Assembly: GCA_902559035.1 (NCBI GenBank)
Contig: CACEGG010000003.1
Location: 85,608 to 149,607 of the forward strand
From: an uncultured Bacteroidota bacterium
GTDB lineage: Bacteria > Bacteroidota > Bacteroidia > Flavobacteriales > Flavobacteriaceae
DNA: 64,000 bases
Direction: 5' to 3'
Below, piece after piece: positions 1 through 9,036 of the stretch (its first letter is position 1; every line of letters starts with the position of its first letter). The notes under the pieces were generated by a model. It was not told where the DNA came from. It made no database searches and saw nothing but the letters and a program-made list of their open reading frames with translations. Both the position numbers and the translations under genes were made by a program.

Positions 1-506
1 CTTCCTAAGCCAAGCATAGTTTTCAGAAAGTTGTTACCAAATGAAGAATATAACCAAGAAGTTCTAATTACAATTGAATCAATATTACTACCAATAACAA
101 AAAGCTCCCCTGTTCTTTTCGTTTCTCCATAAACACCAATTGGGTTTACTTTATCCAATTCTTTGTAAGGTTCAGAACTATTCCCGTCAAAAACATAGTC
201 AGTTGAAATATGAATAAGCTTGCCATTGATTTTTTCTAAAACTTCAACAATATTAGAAACTCCTGTTACGTTTACTCTGTTGGCTATCTCAAAATTTTCT
301 TCAGCTTTATCTACCGCAGTATACGCTGCACAATTAATAACTGCATCAATATCTTGACCAATAATAAAAGAATTTAATGACTCAGCATCACAAATATCTA
401 ATTCAGGAAGGTCTTTAAATATGCATTCCAATTTATTATATTGAGAGGATAGCTCTTTAATTTCTGACCCTAATTGCCCGTTTGATCCTGTAATCAATAC
501 TTTCAT
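1..506 (-). CDS. rfbD: dTDP-4-dehydrorhamnose reductase, C-terminus cut by window edge
   Basis: This ORF is missing from the ORF track because it runs off the left edge. It reads from an ATG at 506 to base 1, giving about 168 residues of the N-terminal part. The start MKVLITGSNGQLGSE is the dinucleotide-binding GxxGxxG of the RfbD short-chain reductases, and HISTDYVFDG, YGETKRTGE (catalytic YxxxK) and IRTSWLYS are family hallmarks. RfbD performs the last step of dTDP-L-rhamnose synthesis, reducing the 4-keto group with NAD(P)H. The gene lies 3 nt downstream of rfbC in an rfbA-rfbC-rfbD order. The 4,6-dehydratase rfbB is not in the window and may lie just to the left. Confidence 0.95.
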   Translation of the reverse strand, partial: MKVLITGSNGQLGSEIKELSSQYNKLECIFKDLPELDICDAESLNSFIIGQDIDAVINCAAYTAVDKAEENFEIANRVNVTGVSNIVEVLEKINGKLIHISTDYVFDGNSSEPYKELDKVNPIGVYGETKRTGELFVIGSNIDSIVIRTSWLYSSFGNNFLKTMLGLG

Positions 507-509
507 ATT

Positions 510-1064
510 CTAAATGGTAAATGGAGATTTAAACTCTGAAAAAAATGGAAGTTTTGAATCTTTTTTTGAGACTATTATTTGACTTTCATCAAAACCCCAT
601 TGAATATTTAATATAGGATCATTCCAACAAATACCTGCATCATACTCAGGTGCATATTTATTGTCAACCTTGTAAGCGAAAATAGCGGACTCGCTTAACA
701 CTAAAAAACCATGCGCAAAACCGCAAGGCACAAAAAGTTGTTTTTTGTTTTCACTAGAGAGTTCTATAGCTGTATGTTGACCATAAGTTTTAGAACCATT
801 TCTAAGATCTACCACAACATCCAAAACTTTTCCTTCAATGCAACGTACCAATTTAGCTTGATCAAATGGTGGTTTTTGAAAATGAAGCCCTCTTAAAACA
901 CCTTTTGAAGATTTTGACTCGTTATCTTGAACAAATGAAACTTTACCAAGGATCTCCTCAAGCTTATCTTTATTGTAAGATTCTAAAAAATAACCTCTCT
1001 TATCTCCAAAAACTGTAGGTTCTAGTATTATTAGATCTTTAATTTTGGTTTTAATAAATTTCAT
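510..1064 (-). CDS. rfbC: dTDP-4-dehydrorhamnose 3,5-epimerase
   Basis: The 184-residue length is typical for RmlC/RfbC. The cupin core is visible: VLRGLHFQ carries the catalytic histidine, [11 protein letters not shown] follows, and [13 protein letters not shown] and the [21 protein letters not shown] region complete the active site. It epimerises C3 and C5 of dTDP-4-keto-6-deoxyglucose on the way to dTDP-L-rhamnose. The ATG overlaps the rfbA stop in an ATGA, so the two are translationally coupled. Confidence 0.96.
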   Translation of the reverse strand: MKFIKTKIKDLIILEPTVFGDKRGYFLESYNKDKLEEILGKVSFVQDNESKSSKGVLRGLHFQKPPFDQAKLVRCIEGKVLDVVVDLRNGSKTYGQHTAIELSSENKKQLFVPCGFAHGFLVLSESAIFAYKVDNKYAPEYDAGICWNDPILNIQWGFDESQIIVSKKDSKLPFFSEFKSPFTI

Positions 1065-1936
1065 TTATCCTTTACTAAATTCAATAAATATTGACCGTAA
1101 CCATTTTTATTTAATGGTTCTGCTAATTTTATAACTTGTTTAAAATCAATGTAATTCATTCTGAATGCAATTTCCTCCAAACACGCCACTTTAAGGCCTT
1201 TACGAGATTCTATCGATTTAATAAAATTCCCTGCTTCAAGTAGAGAATCATGAGTTCCAGTATCTAACCAAGCAAAACCTCGACCAAGTAATTCAAGTTT
1301 TAATTTTTTATTTTTAAGATAGACTTGGTTAATGGAAGTGATTTCTAGTTCTCCTCTATGAGAAGGTTTCACATTTTTGGCGATTTGAATCACTTCATTT
1401 GTATAAAAATATAATCCTACAACTGCATAATTAGACTTTGGATTTTTAGGTTTTTCATCAATAGAAATTACATTTCCATTATTATCAAACTCGGCAACAC
1501 CATATCGCTCAGGATCTTTAACATAATATCCAAATACAGTAGATTTCCCTTTTGAAATATTTTTTTTAGCATTTTTTAACATTCCAGAAAAACCAGAACC
1601 ATAAAAAATATTGTCTCCTAGTACCAAACATACATCATCACTTCCAATAAAATCTTCTCCAATAATGAAAGCCTGTGCTAAACCTTCAGGGCTAGGTTGT
1701 TCTTTATAAGATAATTTTAGACCAATTTCTGATCCATTTCCTAATAACTTTTCAAAATATGGCAAGTCTTCAATTGTTGAGATAATCAAAATTTCTTTAA
1801 CATCAGCTAACATAAGAACTGACAAAGGGTAATAAATCATAGGCTTATCATAAACAGGCAACAACTGTTTAGAAACCCCTTTTGTAATAGGGTATAATCT
1901 TGTTCCACTTCCTCCAGCTAATACTATTCCTTTCAT
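1061..1936 (-). CDS. rfbA: Glucose-1-phosphate thymidylyltransferase
   Basis: The 291 residues match the usual RfbA/RmlA length. The N-terminus [18 protein letters not shown] followed by [16 protein letters not shown] is the sugar nucleotidyltransferase signature. LGDNIFYG supplies the metal-binding Asp, and [16 protein letters not shown] is typical of RmlA. It makes dTDP-glucose from dTTP and glucose-1-phosphate, the first step of the rhamnose branch. It is the first gene of the rfbA-C-D run and lies 33 nt after the sugar transferase gene. Confidence 0.96.
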   Translation of the reverse strand: MKGIVLAGGSGTRLYPITKGVSKQLLPVYDKPMIYYPLSVLMLADVKEILIISTIEDLPYFEKLLGNGSEIGLKLSYKEQPSPEGLAQAFIIGEDFIGSDDVCLVLGDNIFYGSGFSGMLKNAKKNISKGKSTVFGYYVKDPERYGVAEFDNNGNVISIDEKPKNPKSNYAVVGLYFYTNEVIQIAKNVKPSHRGELEITSINQVYLKNKKLKLELLGRGFAWLDTGTHDSLLEAGNFIKSIESRKGLKVACLEEIAFRMNYIDFKQVIKLAEPLNKNGYGQYLLNLVKDK

Positions 1937-1969
1937 AATTCAAATTTAATTATTCTTTTTTTTGCAGGT

Positions 1970-2635
1970 TTATGTCTTTAAATAGCCAGGGATTTTTGGT
2001 AATGATCTAAATACCTTTTCAACTATATTACTACTTGGAAAAATAATTACCCAAGCTGTTAAAATCATAAGCTTAAAATCAACAAAAGTTGACTTATTAT
2101 GAAAGTACCAAACTTCAACTTGCGATTTGTATGGAGCTATTTTTTCTTTATAAAATATATGTTTATCTCCATCGTGATTAGAAATCCATTTTTCCTCATC
2201 TCTAAAAATTATTGATCCAATACCAGTGATTCCTGGTTGAGATTTATATATATCATTTCTTATGTCAATGGGGAATTTATCAAAATCTACTTGCATTTGC
2301 GGTCTTGGCCCAACTATGGACATGTTTCCTATTAAAACATTAAATATCTGAGGAAGTTCATTTATTTTTGATTTTCTTAAAAATTTTCCAAAAGGAAGTA
2401 CTCTAGGATCACGCCTTAATGTCAAACTACCTGTGCCAATATTAGGACTGTTTTTTAACATAGTAGCAAATTTTATAATATTGAACTTTTTATTTTGAAA
2501 TCCAAGTCGTTCTTGTAAATAAAAAACTTCACCTTCTCCAGAAAATTTTAAAATAATTGATACTATTAAAAATAAAGGAGATAATAGTATAAGTGCAACA
2601 ATTGAGATAAATAAATCAATAAGTCTTTTAATCAC
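1970..2635 (-). CDS. Small PglC-like phosphoglycosyl transferase (initiating sugar transferase)
   Basis: A 221-residue single-domain member of the bacterial sugar transferase family, which moves a sugar-1-phosphate from a nucleotide sugar onto undecaprenyl phosphate at the inner membrane. It has one N-terminal hydrophobic segment (about residues 8-30) and the C-terminal GNMSIVGPRPQ signature. The start is a GTG directly after an in-frame stop, with no better candidate nearby. Oddity: the Asp-Glu catalytic dyad of the family (usually LDELPQ) reads INELPQ here, so the nucleophilic Asp position is Asn92. The second initiating enzyme in the window, at 44,763, keeps LDEMPQ. Family assignment is sure; whether this copy is active is uncertain. 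Confidence 0.88.
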   Translation of the reverse strand: MIKRLIDLFISIVALILLSPLFLIVSIILKFSGEGEVFYLQERLGFQNKKFNIIKFATMLKNSPNIGTGSLTLRRDPRVLPFGKFLRKSKINELPQIFNVLIGNMSIVGPRPQMQVDFDKFPIDIRNDIYKSQPGITGIGSIIFRDEEKWISNHDGDKHIFYKEKIAPYKSQVEVWYFHNKSTFVDFKLMILTAWVIIFPSSNIVEKVFRSLPKIPGYLKT

Positions 2636-2641
2636 AGTAAT

Positions 2642-3664
2642 CTATTTATAGAATTTGTTAGGACCTTCAAAAAATCTTTTATTTGGATTTTCTTTATAAT
2701 AATTCACATACCAATCTAGAGTTTCTTTTAATGCCTCTTTCCAATCAATTTTTGGATTAAATCCAAGTATTTTTCTTGCTTTAGTTAAATCGGGACACCT
2801 TCTCGAAACTGATCCTGGATATGTAGGAGCTATTTCATAATTACCTTTGTAATGAAAATACCTACCTGTTTCTTTAACTAAATCTTCAATAGTTATCTCT
2901 ACATCATTACCTATATGAAAAATTTCATGTTTAGCATCTTCACATTCCATTGCTTGAATTGTTCCTAAAGCACCATCATCTATTCCACAAAACGCTCTAG
3001 TTTGATCTCCACCATAAATTTTAAAAGGAGATTCACCATCAATAAATCTTTCAACTAGATGGGGAATCACATGACCAAAACCCATTTTAGGTCCAATAAT
3101 ATTATTATATCTGATAATTTTACAGTTAAACCCAAATACTCTTGAGTAATTTAAAAATCCTGATTCACCTAACATTTTAGTAACAGCATAAGTAAATCTT
3201 GGATGATCAATTGGATCTATACATAATGGAATTTCTTCATTCGTAGGAACCTTATATCCAAATTTATCGATTGTTCCTGAATAACATTCACTTGTAGAGG
3301 TGAATAAAAGATTCTTCACTGAATTGTTTTTAACCCATTCTAAGGAATTAGAAATTAATGCTGTATTTACTCTGATTATTTCGTGCGGATTTTCAAGAGT
3401 ATTGTTAACTCCAATCATTGAGGCAAGCATATAAAAATCATCATAGTGTTTATCTAATAAATCATAACTTGACTTTTCCGTAAAATCAGCTTTGAATAAT
3501 TTTATACTATTTTCTAATATAAAATGCGTGAATATTTCATCATCCTGGTTGTGATGAAAATTATCTGCAATAGTTATATCATATTTTTCACGCTTAGATA
3601 AAATTCGTGCAATTGCAGATCCAATAAATCCTCCTCCACCTAAAATTAATACTTTTCTTTTCAT
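2642..3664 (-). CDS. Extended SDR NAD-dependent nucleotide-sugar epimerase/decarboxylase
   Basis: I place the start at MKRKVLILGGGGFIGSA (3664), not the track start at 3703, because the latter would overlap the upstream dehydrogenase and lacks family similarity; this gives 340 residues. The Rossmann motif GGGGFIG, the Ser/Thr-rich FTSTSECY strand and the catalytic YAVTK identify an extended SDR acting on a nucleotide sugar. It lies 7 nt downstream of a UDP-sugar 6-dehydrogenase, so a UDP-uronate substrate (epimerisation or decarboxylation) is plausible. It lacks the VYDEAKRFQE-type active-site block of the true Uxs at 30,188, so I do not assign a specific reaction. Confidence 0.8.
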   Translation of the reverse strand: MKRKVLILGGGGFIGSAIARILSKREKYDITIADNFHHNQDDEIFTHFILENSIKLFKADFTEKSSYDLLDKHYDDFYMLASMIGVNNTLENPHEIIRVNTALISNSLEWVKNNSVKNLLFTSTSECYSGTIDKFGYKVPTNEEIPLCIDPIDHPRFTYAVTKMLGESGFLNYSRVFGFNCKIIRYNNIIGPKMGFGHVIPHLVERFIDGESPFKIYGGDQTRAFCGIDDGALGTIQAMECEDAKHEIFHIGNDVEITIEDLVKETGRYFHYKGNYEIAPTYPGSVSRRCPDLTKARKILGFNPKIDWKEALKETLDWYVNYYKENPNKRFFEGPNKFYK

Positions 3665-3671
3665 AATTATT

Positions 3672-5093
3672 TTATATATCTCCTCTACCAAGGACTTTAA
3701 CAATATTATTTTTATTTAATTTTACAATATCTTTCTTTTTTAGAATCCCTAAAGTATCCAAAATTTTAACATTAGACATATTACTAATTTTTGAAATTAC
3801 TTTTGAATCTTTGTATTCACTGTGAGCAGCAGAAAAAACAATAATATCCCAGCTCATATCTAATTTTTCATCTAAATCTTGCGATACTTTTAAGCTAATT
3901 TCTTCCCAATATTGAACATATGGGTCATGAGTTTCTACAATAGCTTTATTATTAACACAATTCAAATAAAATGGTTCAACAGGTGAGTACCTAGTATCTC
4001 CAACATCACTTCTATATGAGACACCTAATAATAATATTTTCTTATTAATTATTGACTCTAAATCAAAAACCTTCTTCATGAAATCAAATGCGTAATGAGG
4101 CATTTTGTCATTAATCTTAACTCCTTTTTCACTTTGCTCTAAACTATCATTACTATCAAAATGATTAATTTTTGCCCATGAAGCTAACAGAGGATCCTTG
4201 GTTAAACAATAGCCTCCGACTCCTATACCTGGATACATTAAATTTGAATGAGTGGGTCTCATTCTTATAGCATTAACGATTTCATAAAGGTTAACACCAG
4301 CTTCTTCAGCATATCTTGACCATTCTACCGCAAATGCAATATTCATTGCACGATAAGAGTTTTCTAATACTTTAGCCATTTCTGTAGCATTTGTATTTAC
4401 CAACCTTGTTAAAGGATATTCATCAGTTGAAATTATAGTTTTCAAAAACTTTTCAGTTTCTTGAGCAGAATTTTTATCAATTCCAGAATAAACTCTGTAA
4501 AAATTTTTGATAGAATTAATATATTCAGGACCAGGCATTACTCTTTCGTATGAATGACCAATTTTAATTTTACCCAATGAAAGATGTCTTTTTCTTAATT
4601 CCTCTTCAATAATTGGTTTTACAACTTTCATACATGTTCCCGGTGGAACTGTAGTTTCTACTAAAATCAAAACATCTTCTTTGCAATTTTGTCCAATAGT
4701 TCTAATTGCATTCTTGAAAGGGTTTAAATCTACATTAAATGAATTCAAATTTCCTTTGCTATCGGAATTTTTTTGTACATCTAAATTAATGTCCACTATA
4801 ATAACACTAGCATATGAATATGCTGAAGTATCATAGGTAGCTAAAAAATTTCCTTTTTTTATAGATTTTTGATAATATTCTTCAATTTTTGGATCAGAGG
4901 ATTTAATAGGAAAAATACCATTATTAATATTATCAATAATTTCTATACTTTCTTTTCTGTCAACTCCTATAACGGCATAATCTTTTTTAGAGGAATTTGA
5001 AACTACTATAGACATAACCGCTCCAACAAATCCTAAACCTTGAACAACAACTACATCTTTATTGTTATTATTTAAAAACTCTTTTATTTCCAT
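3672..5093 (-). CDS. Nucleotide-sugar (UDP-sugar) 6-dehydrogenase
   Basis: The 473-residue protein has the three-part layout of UDP-glucose/UDP-ManNAc dehydrogenases. It has an N-terminal GLGFVGAVMS Rossmann motif, ETTVPPGTC, a central helix with TEMAKVLENSYRAMNIAF, the catalytic cysteine in GVGGYCLTKDP, and a C-terminal nucleotide-binding domain with LLGVSYRSDVGDTRYSP. It oxidises C6 of a UDP-hexose to the uronate with two NAD. The exact sugar is not readable from sequence. It is the first gene after a 134-nt gap and is paired with the SDR gene downstream. A neighbouring AsnB-like amidotransferase could act on the resulting uronic acid. Confidence 0.88.
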   Translation of the reverse strand: MEIKEFLNNNNKDVVVVQGLGFVGAVMSIVVSNSSKKDYAVIGVDRKESIEIIDNINNGIFPIKSSDPKIEEYYQKSIKKGNFLATYDTSAYSYASVIIVDINLDVQKNSDSKGNLNSFNVDLNPFKNAIRTIGQNCKEDVLILVETTVPPGTCMKVVKPIIEEELRKRHLSLGKIKIGHSYERVMPGPEYINSIKNFYRVYSGIDKNSAQETEKFLKTIISTDEYPLTRLVNTNATEMAKVLENSYRAMNIAFAVEWSRYAEEAGVNLYEIVNAIRMRPTHSNLMYPGIGVGGYCLTKDPLLASWAKINHFDSNDSLEQSEKGVKINDKMPHYAFDFMKKVFDLESIINKKILLLGVSYRSDVGDTRYSPVEPFYLNCVNNKAIVETHDPYVQYWEEISLKVSQDLDEKLDMSWDIIVFSAAHSEYKDSKVISKISNMSNVKILDTLGILKKKDIVKLNKNNIVKVLGRGDI

Positions 5094-5183
5094 TAATTAC
5101 AATGTTTTAATTTATTTTATCTCAATATGTTATTTAATTAAAATTTGGAGACAAAGCCTGAAAAATATAATATATAAAATAAT

Positions 5184-5191
5184 CAAAATTA
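5184..5191 (-). promoter_or_regulatory. Possible flavobacterial -7 element
   Basis: TAATTTTG on the minus strand fits TAnnTTTG and lies in the 134-nt gap between 5,093 and 5,228, about 90 nt upstream of the UDP-sugar dehydrogenase. I see no TTG at the -33 spacing, so in such AT-rich DNA this may be chance. The rest of the gap shows no hairpin or gene. Confidence 0.25.
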
Positions 5192-5227
5192 AGTTTATTT
5201 AAGCTCAGTGAAATAGTTTTTCATAAG

Positions 5228-6418
5228 TTATATAATTTTTTGGTACAAAGATTCTATATTGGATACTAATTTATTATAACTATAATTTTCAAGACTTATG
5301 CTTTTTCCTTTTTTCCCTAATTTAAGTCTTAGATTTTCGTCTTCAATTATTTGTAATAAATTCTCGCCATAATCATTGACTTTTTTTGTGGACACGATTC
5401 CGCTAATATTGTTTTCTATAATATCTGAAACACCACCAACATCCGTTGAAATCGAAGCAGTTTCGGAAGCCATAGACTCAATAATACTCACTGGAGTGCC
5501 TTCGTTTAAAGATGTTAGACATACAATATCACTCGCAGCTAGAACACTATCAATATCAGAACGCCAAGAAGTGAATAAAACATCACATTCTTTATTTAAA
5601 TCTTTATATGAGTAGGATAAATTATTATTTTCTACATAATTTATTATTTTTTCTGTTTCACTACCATCTCCTACAATTAATGCTTTAATAACCCTCGATG
5701 ATCTATTCATACAATAATTAATTACATCAATAAATAATTGATGATTTTTAACGGGAACAATTCTACCAATAATTGTTATTAAAATTGTATCATCATGTAC
5801 ATTAAATTCTTTTCTTAGCTTTTCTCTTTTAAGTCTTTTGTTCTCGGTAAATCTAATTAAATCAAAACCTAATGGAACTATTTCTATTTTTTCCTTTTCA
5901 CAAATTTTATATTTATATATAAGGTCATAGCTTTGAAGTTTAGATATAGCAATTATTTTGGTTGATTTTTTTGCTAAAAGTGTTTCAATAAATATTAAGA
6001 TTTTATTTTTAAAATTTGAAAAATATCCTTCGAAAACATTACCATGATAAGTGTGAACTAATCTTATTTTTTTATAATAAAACAATGAGGCTAAACGTCC
6101 TAAAAGACCTGACTTAGCCGCATGTGTGTGTATTATATCTGGTTTAAATTTATATATTATAATAATAATTTGAATTAAAGAAATTAAGTCAAATAATGGG
6201 GAAATAGCTCTTCTCATGAATTTCAACTGCTTGAAAGATACCTCTAAATCGTTTAATATATAATCTGCAGATTGTTCATGTTTTTCAGGTTTCCCACCAA
6301 TCAATAGTGTCTCATATAAATCTGAGTTTAAGTACTTAGTTAGATAAGTTGCATTATAAACTGGCCCTCCAACATTAAACCTATTTAATATTCTTAATAT
6401 TTTTATTTTTCTTTTCAT
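5228..6418 (-). CDS. Family 4 glycosyltransferase
   Basis: A 396-residue GT-B enzyme. The N-terminal FNVGGPVYNATYL loop binds the acceptor side, HTHAAKSGLLGRLAS is typical of GT4, and the C-terminal half has IIGRIVPVKNH and the EX7E-type donor motif around SLNEGTPVSIIESMA. It is cytoplasmic and adds a sugar from a nucleotide donor to the lipid-linked repeat unit. Its ATG overlaps the amidotransferase stop (ATGA), so it is read from the same transcript. Donor and linkage cannot be predicted. Confidence 0.9.
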   Translation of the reverse strand: MKRKIKILRILNRFNVGGPVYNATYLTKYLNSDLYETLLIGGKPEKHEQSADYILNDLEVSFKQLKFMRRAISPLFDLISLIQIIIIIYKFKPDIIHTHAAKSGLLGRLASLFYYKKIRLVHTYHGNVFEGYFSNFKNKILIFIETLLAKKSTKIIAISKLQSYDLIYKYKICEKEKIEIVPLGFDLIRFTENKRLKREKLRKEFNVHDDTILITIIGRIVPVKNHQLFIDVINYCMNRSSRVIKALIVGDGSETEKIINYVENNNLSYSYKDLNKECDVLFTSWRSDIDSVLAASDIVCLTSLNEGTPVSIIESMASETASISTDVGGVSDIIENNISGIVSTKKVNDYGENLLQIIEDENLRLKLGKKGKSISLENYSYNKLVSNIESLYQKII

Positions 6419-8298
6419 TGCTTTATATTATATACTTTGGTATACCATTTTTGAAAACAATAAAATGACCAGACTCGAAATGTATTATCCACTTTAGCAT
6501 CAATATGATTTTGGACTAAAGGAACTATATAGTCTATTCTAAAAAGACTCTGCACATTCAAAAAATCTATATCAATATAATCTCTCAATTCGTTCTTTAA
6601 ATTTGTTCTTAACCAATCTCCTACAGGGACAGTAAATCCCATTTTTGATTTTTCTAAAAATTTGTCAGGAAAATACTCTTGAAACGCTTGCTTTAGTATA
6701 TACTTTTTATTCCAGCCTTTAATTAAATAATCATCAGGTAAGCTATTTGTGAAATGCCATATTTTTTTATTAAGAAAAGGAGATCTACATTCAATAGAAG
6801 CATACATACTTGCTCGATCAACCTTAACTAGCATATCACCCTCCAACGAAATATTTTTATCTAGATTTCTAAAGTCATTGATTGAAGACATCTTTTTATT
6901 CATAAAAAATGAGTCTAGAACATTAACATCATCAAACAAAAGCTCTTTTAATTCTCCACTTTTAAAAGCTAACGAAATGATATTTTTATAAAAATCATTA
7001 TTATAATTTACAGATTCCAACAATTTTCTAAGTTTATAGCGTTTTCCTCTTTTATCTTCTCTACTTATTGTAAGTAATTTTATATACTTTAAAAAATTGC
7101 TGTGTATACTCTTAGGAATAGTCTTAGTATAAATACTATTAATTTTACCCATGTAATGTTTGTTATATCCACCAAAAACTTCGTCACCTCCATCACCAGT
7201 CAAAGCGACTTTTACATGACTACTAGTTAATTTAGAGACTAAATATGTTGGTAAAGCCGATGAATCAGCAAAAGGTTCATCATAGTTTAAAATTACATTT
7301 TCTAAATCTTCTTCTAATGATTTTGAATTCACTATAAATTCATGATGCTTACTATTAATAGCCTTAGCTACTAACCTAGATTTTTCCGTTTCATCAAAAG
7401 ATTTTTTATCGAATCCTAATGAAAATGTATCAATTGGATTCTCGTTAGTTTTAGATAAGCATAAGGAAACAATTGACGAGTCAACACCACCTGATAAAAA
7501 AGTACCAATAGGAACGTCAGAAATTGATCTAGAAGATACAGATTCCGTTACCAGATCATGAGTAATTTTTTTTGCTTTTTTAAAACTAATATTACTAGTT
7601 TTTTGAGGAACTGATTTGGATATTTCATTCTCTTTGATGTCTAGAGTGTCAATATCTAACTCAAGATAATGATTAGAAAGGAGTTTCTTAACACCATCAT
7701 AGATTGAATAAGGCGCAGGAATATATGTTAACTGAAAATAAAGTGATAAAGCCTCTTTATTAATTTTTGGCTTAGACTCAAAATTAAGCATTAAGGACTT
7801 TAATTCTGATCCCCAAATTATTTTTTCCATCTGTTTAGAATAGTACAATGGTTTCTCTCCGAAGAAATCTCTAGCAATAAACACCTTTCCGATGTTTTTA
7901 TCAAGTATAGAAAAAGCAAACATTCCATCTAACTTTGAAAAAGATTCAACACCATATATTTCGTACATCTTTAAAATAACTTCTGTATCAGATTTTGTAT
8001 TGAATTCTGTATTATGATTAGTTTCTAATTCTATTTTTAGAGATTGATAGTTATAAATTTCACCATTAAAAACTAATATTAAGTTTCCATCATCTGAAAT
8101 CACGGGCTGTTTACCATTATCTATATCTATAATAGATAGACGTCGCATTCCAAGACTAATCTTCTTACCATTAATTATATCATTATAATAACCTTCATCA
8201 TCTGGACCCCGATGAATTATTTCATTGTTCATCTTATTTATATTTTTGTTTAAATCAATTTCTAAAGATTTAGAAATTATTCCATTAATTCCACACAT
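6415..8298 (-). CDS. AsnB-like glutamine-dependent amidotransferase
   Basis: A 627-residue class II glutamine amidotransferase. Cys2 of MCGINGIIS is the glutaminase nucleophile, IIHRGPDDEGY and NGEIYNY follow, and the C-terminal synthetase domain has the PP-loop FLSGGVDSS and GDGGDEVFGGY. The family makes asparagine from aspartate, but in polysaccharide loci such proteins are often used to amidate a sugar carboxylate. Its place among glycosyltransferases and UDP-sugar dehydrogenase genes suggests amidation of a hexuronic acid; this is inference. It overlaps the downstream GT4 gene by 4 nt. Confidence 0.9.
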   Translation of the reverse strand: MCGINGIISKSLEIDLNKNINKMNNEIIHRGPDDEGYYNDIINGKKISLGMRRLSIIDIDNGKQPVISDDGNLILVFNGEIYNYQSLKIELETNHNTEFNTKSDTEVILKMYEIYGVESFSKLDGMFAFSILDKNIGKVFIARDFFGEKPLYYSKQMEKIIWGSELKSLMLNFESKPKINKEALSLYFQLTYIPAPYSIYDGVKKLLSNHYLELDIDTLDIKENEISKSVPQKTSNISFKKAKKITHDLVTESVSSRSISDVPIGTFLSGGVDSSIVSLCLSKTNENPIDTFSLGFDKKSFDETEKSRLVAKAINSKHHEFIVNSKSLEEDLENVILNYDEPFADSSALPTYLVSKLTSSHVKVALTGDGGDEVFGGYNKHYMGKINSIYTKTIPKSIHSNFLKYIKLLTISREDKRGKRYKLRKLLESVNYNNDFYKNIISLAFKSGELKELLFDDVNVLDSFFMNKKMSSINDFRNLDKNISLEGDMLVKVDRASMYASIECRSPFLNKKIWHFTNSLPDDYLIKGWNKKYILKQAFQEYFPDKFLEKSKMGFTVPVGDWLRTNLKNELRDYIDIDFLNVQSLFRIDYIVPLVQNHIDAKVDNTFRVWSFYCFQKWYTKVYNIKQ

Positions 8299-8301
8299 TT
8301 A

Positions 8302-9036
8302 TTATATGATTAGTTTTCTAAGTAAATAAGCTATTTTTGGGAATAATTTAATTTTAGAATGGTTTAAACCAACTTTTAAGGTTTCTATCATTGCTAAATT
8401 TTTATTTGAATCAGCAAATCCCCCCATTAATCTTTTAACAAGAATATCTTCTGTAAAGCCAAAAGTCATTTTAGAGTTTATACACCTATATAAAAAATCA
8501 TAATCACCTGAAACTCTATATTTATCATTAAACCTTCCAACTTTATCATATACTTTCTTTCGAATGAAGCAAGCGGGATGATTAACTGGCATTAAAAATG
8601 GAAAAAGATTTAGGTTTTTATTTTTTGAAATATTTTGTTTCCCGTTGTCATAAAAATTTAAAGATTTTCCACAAAATATATCTATAGCAGTATTATTAGT
8701 AAAAAAAGTTGAGACCAATTCGATAGTATTATTTAAATACCAATCATCACTATTTAAAATAAAAATATATTCAGAATTTTTACTAACCATTTTTAAACCC
8801 ATATTCCATGCTTCATATATTCCTCCTTTTGTTGTTTGTTTTTTCAATAAAAAATTCACTCCCAACTCTTTAAATTTTATTTTAACTTTTGATAAATATT
8901 CAAGTGTGCCATCATCAGAACCACCATCTACAAAAATATACTGAATGGGTAAATGTTTTTGAATTAAAATTGATTCAACAGTTTTATCAATTGTTTTAAT
9001 TGAATTTAGACAAGCTGTAATTAATGTGTATTTCAT
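8302..9036 (-). CDS. Family 2 glycosyltransferase
   Basis: A 244-residue GT-A enzyme with the N-terminal LITACLNSIKTIDKTVESI and the DGGSDDGT motif, then LNSDDWYLN as the DXD-like metal site. GGIYEAWNMGLK is characteristic of the WcaE-like subgroup. It is expected to be cytoplasmic or peripheral, extending the repeat unit. The TGA of the neighbouring GT2 gene overlaps its ATG, which places the two in one operon. Donor unknown. Confidence 0.9.
   Translation of the reverse strand: MKYTLITACLNSIKTIDKTVESILIQKHLPIQYIFVDGGSDDGTLEYLSKVKIKFKELGVNFLLKKQTTKGGIYEAWNMGLKMVSKNSEYIFILNSDDWYLNNTIELVSTFFTNNTAIDIFCGKSLNFYDNGKQNISKNKNLNLFPFLMPVNHPACFIRKKVYDKVGRFNDKYRVSGDYDFLYRCINSKMTFGFTEDILVKRLMGGFADSNKNLAMIETLKVGLNHSKIKLFPKIAYLLRKLII

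Noticed and set aside
3665-3703. Start of the SDR gene at 3703
   Set aside because: It overlaps the dehydrogenase stop, and the conserved MKRKVLILGGGGFIG begins at 3664.
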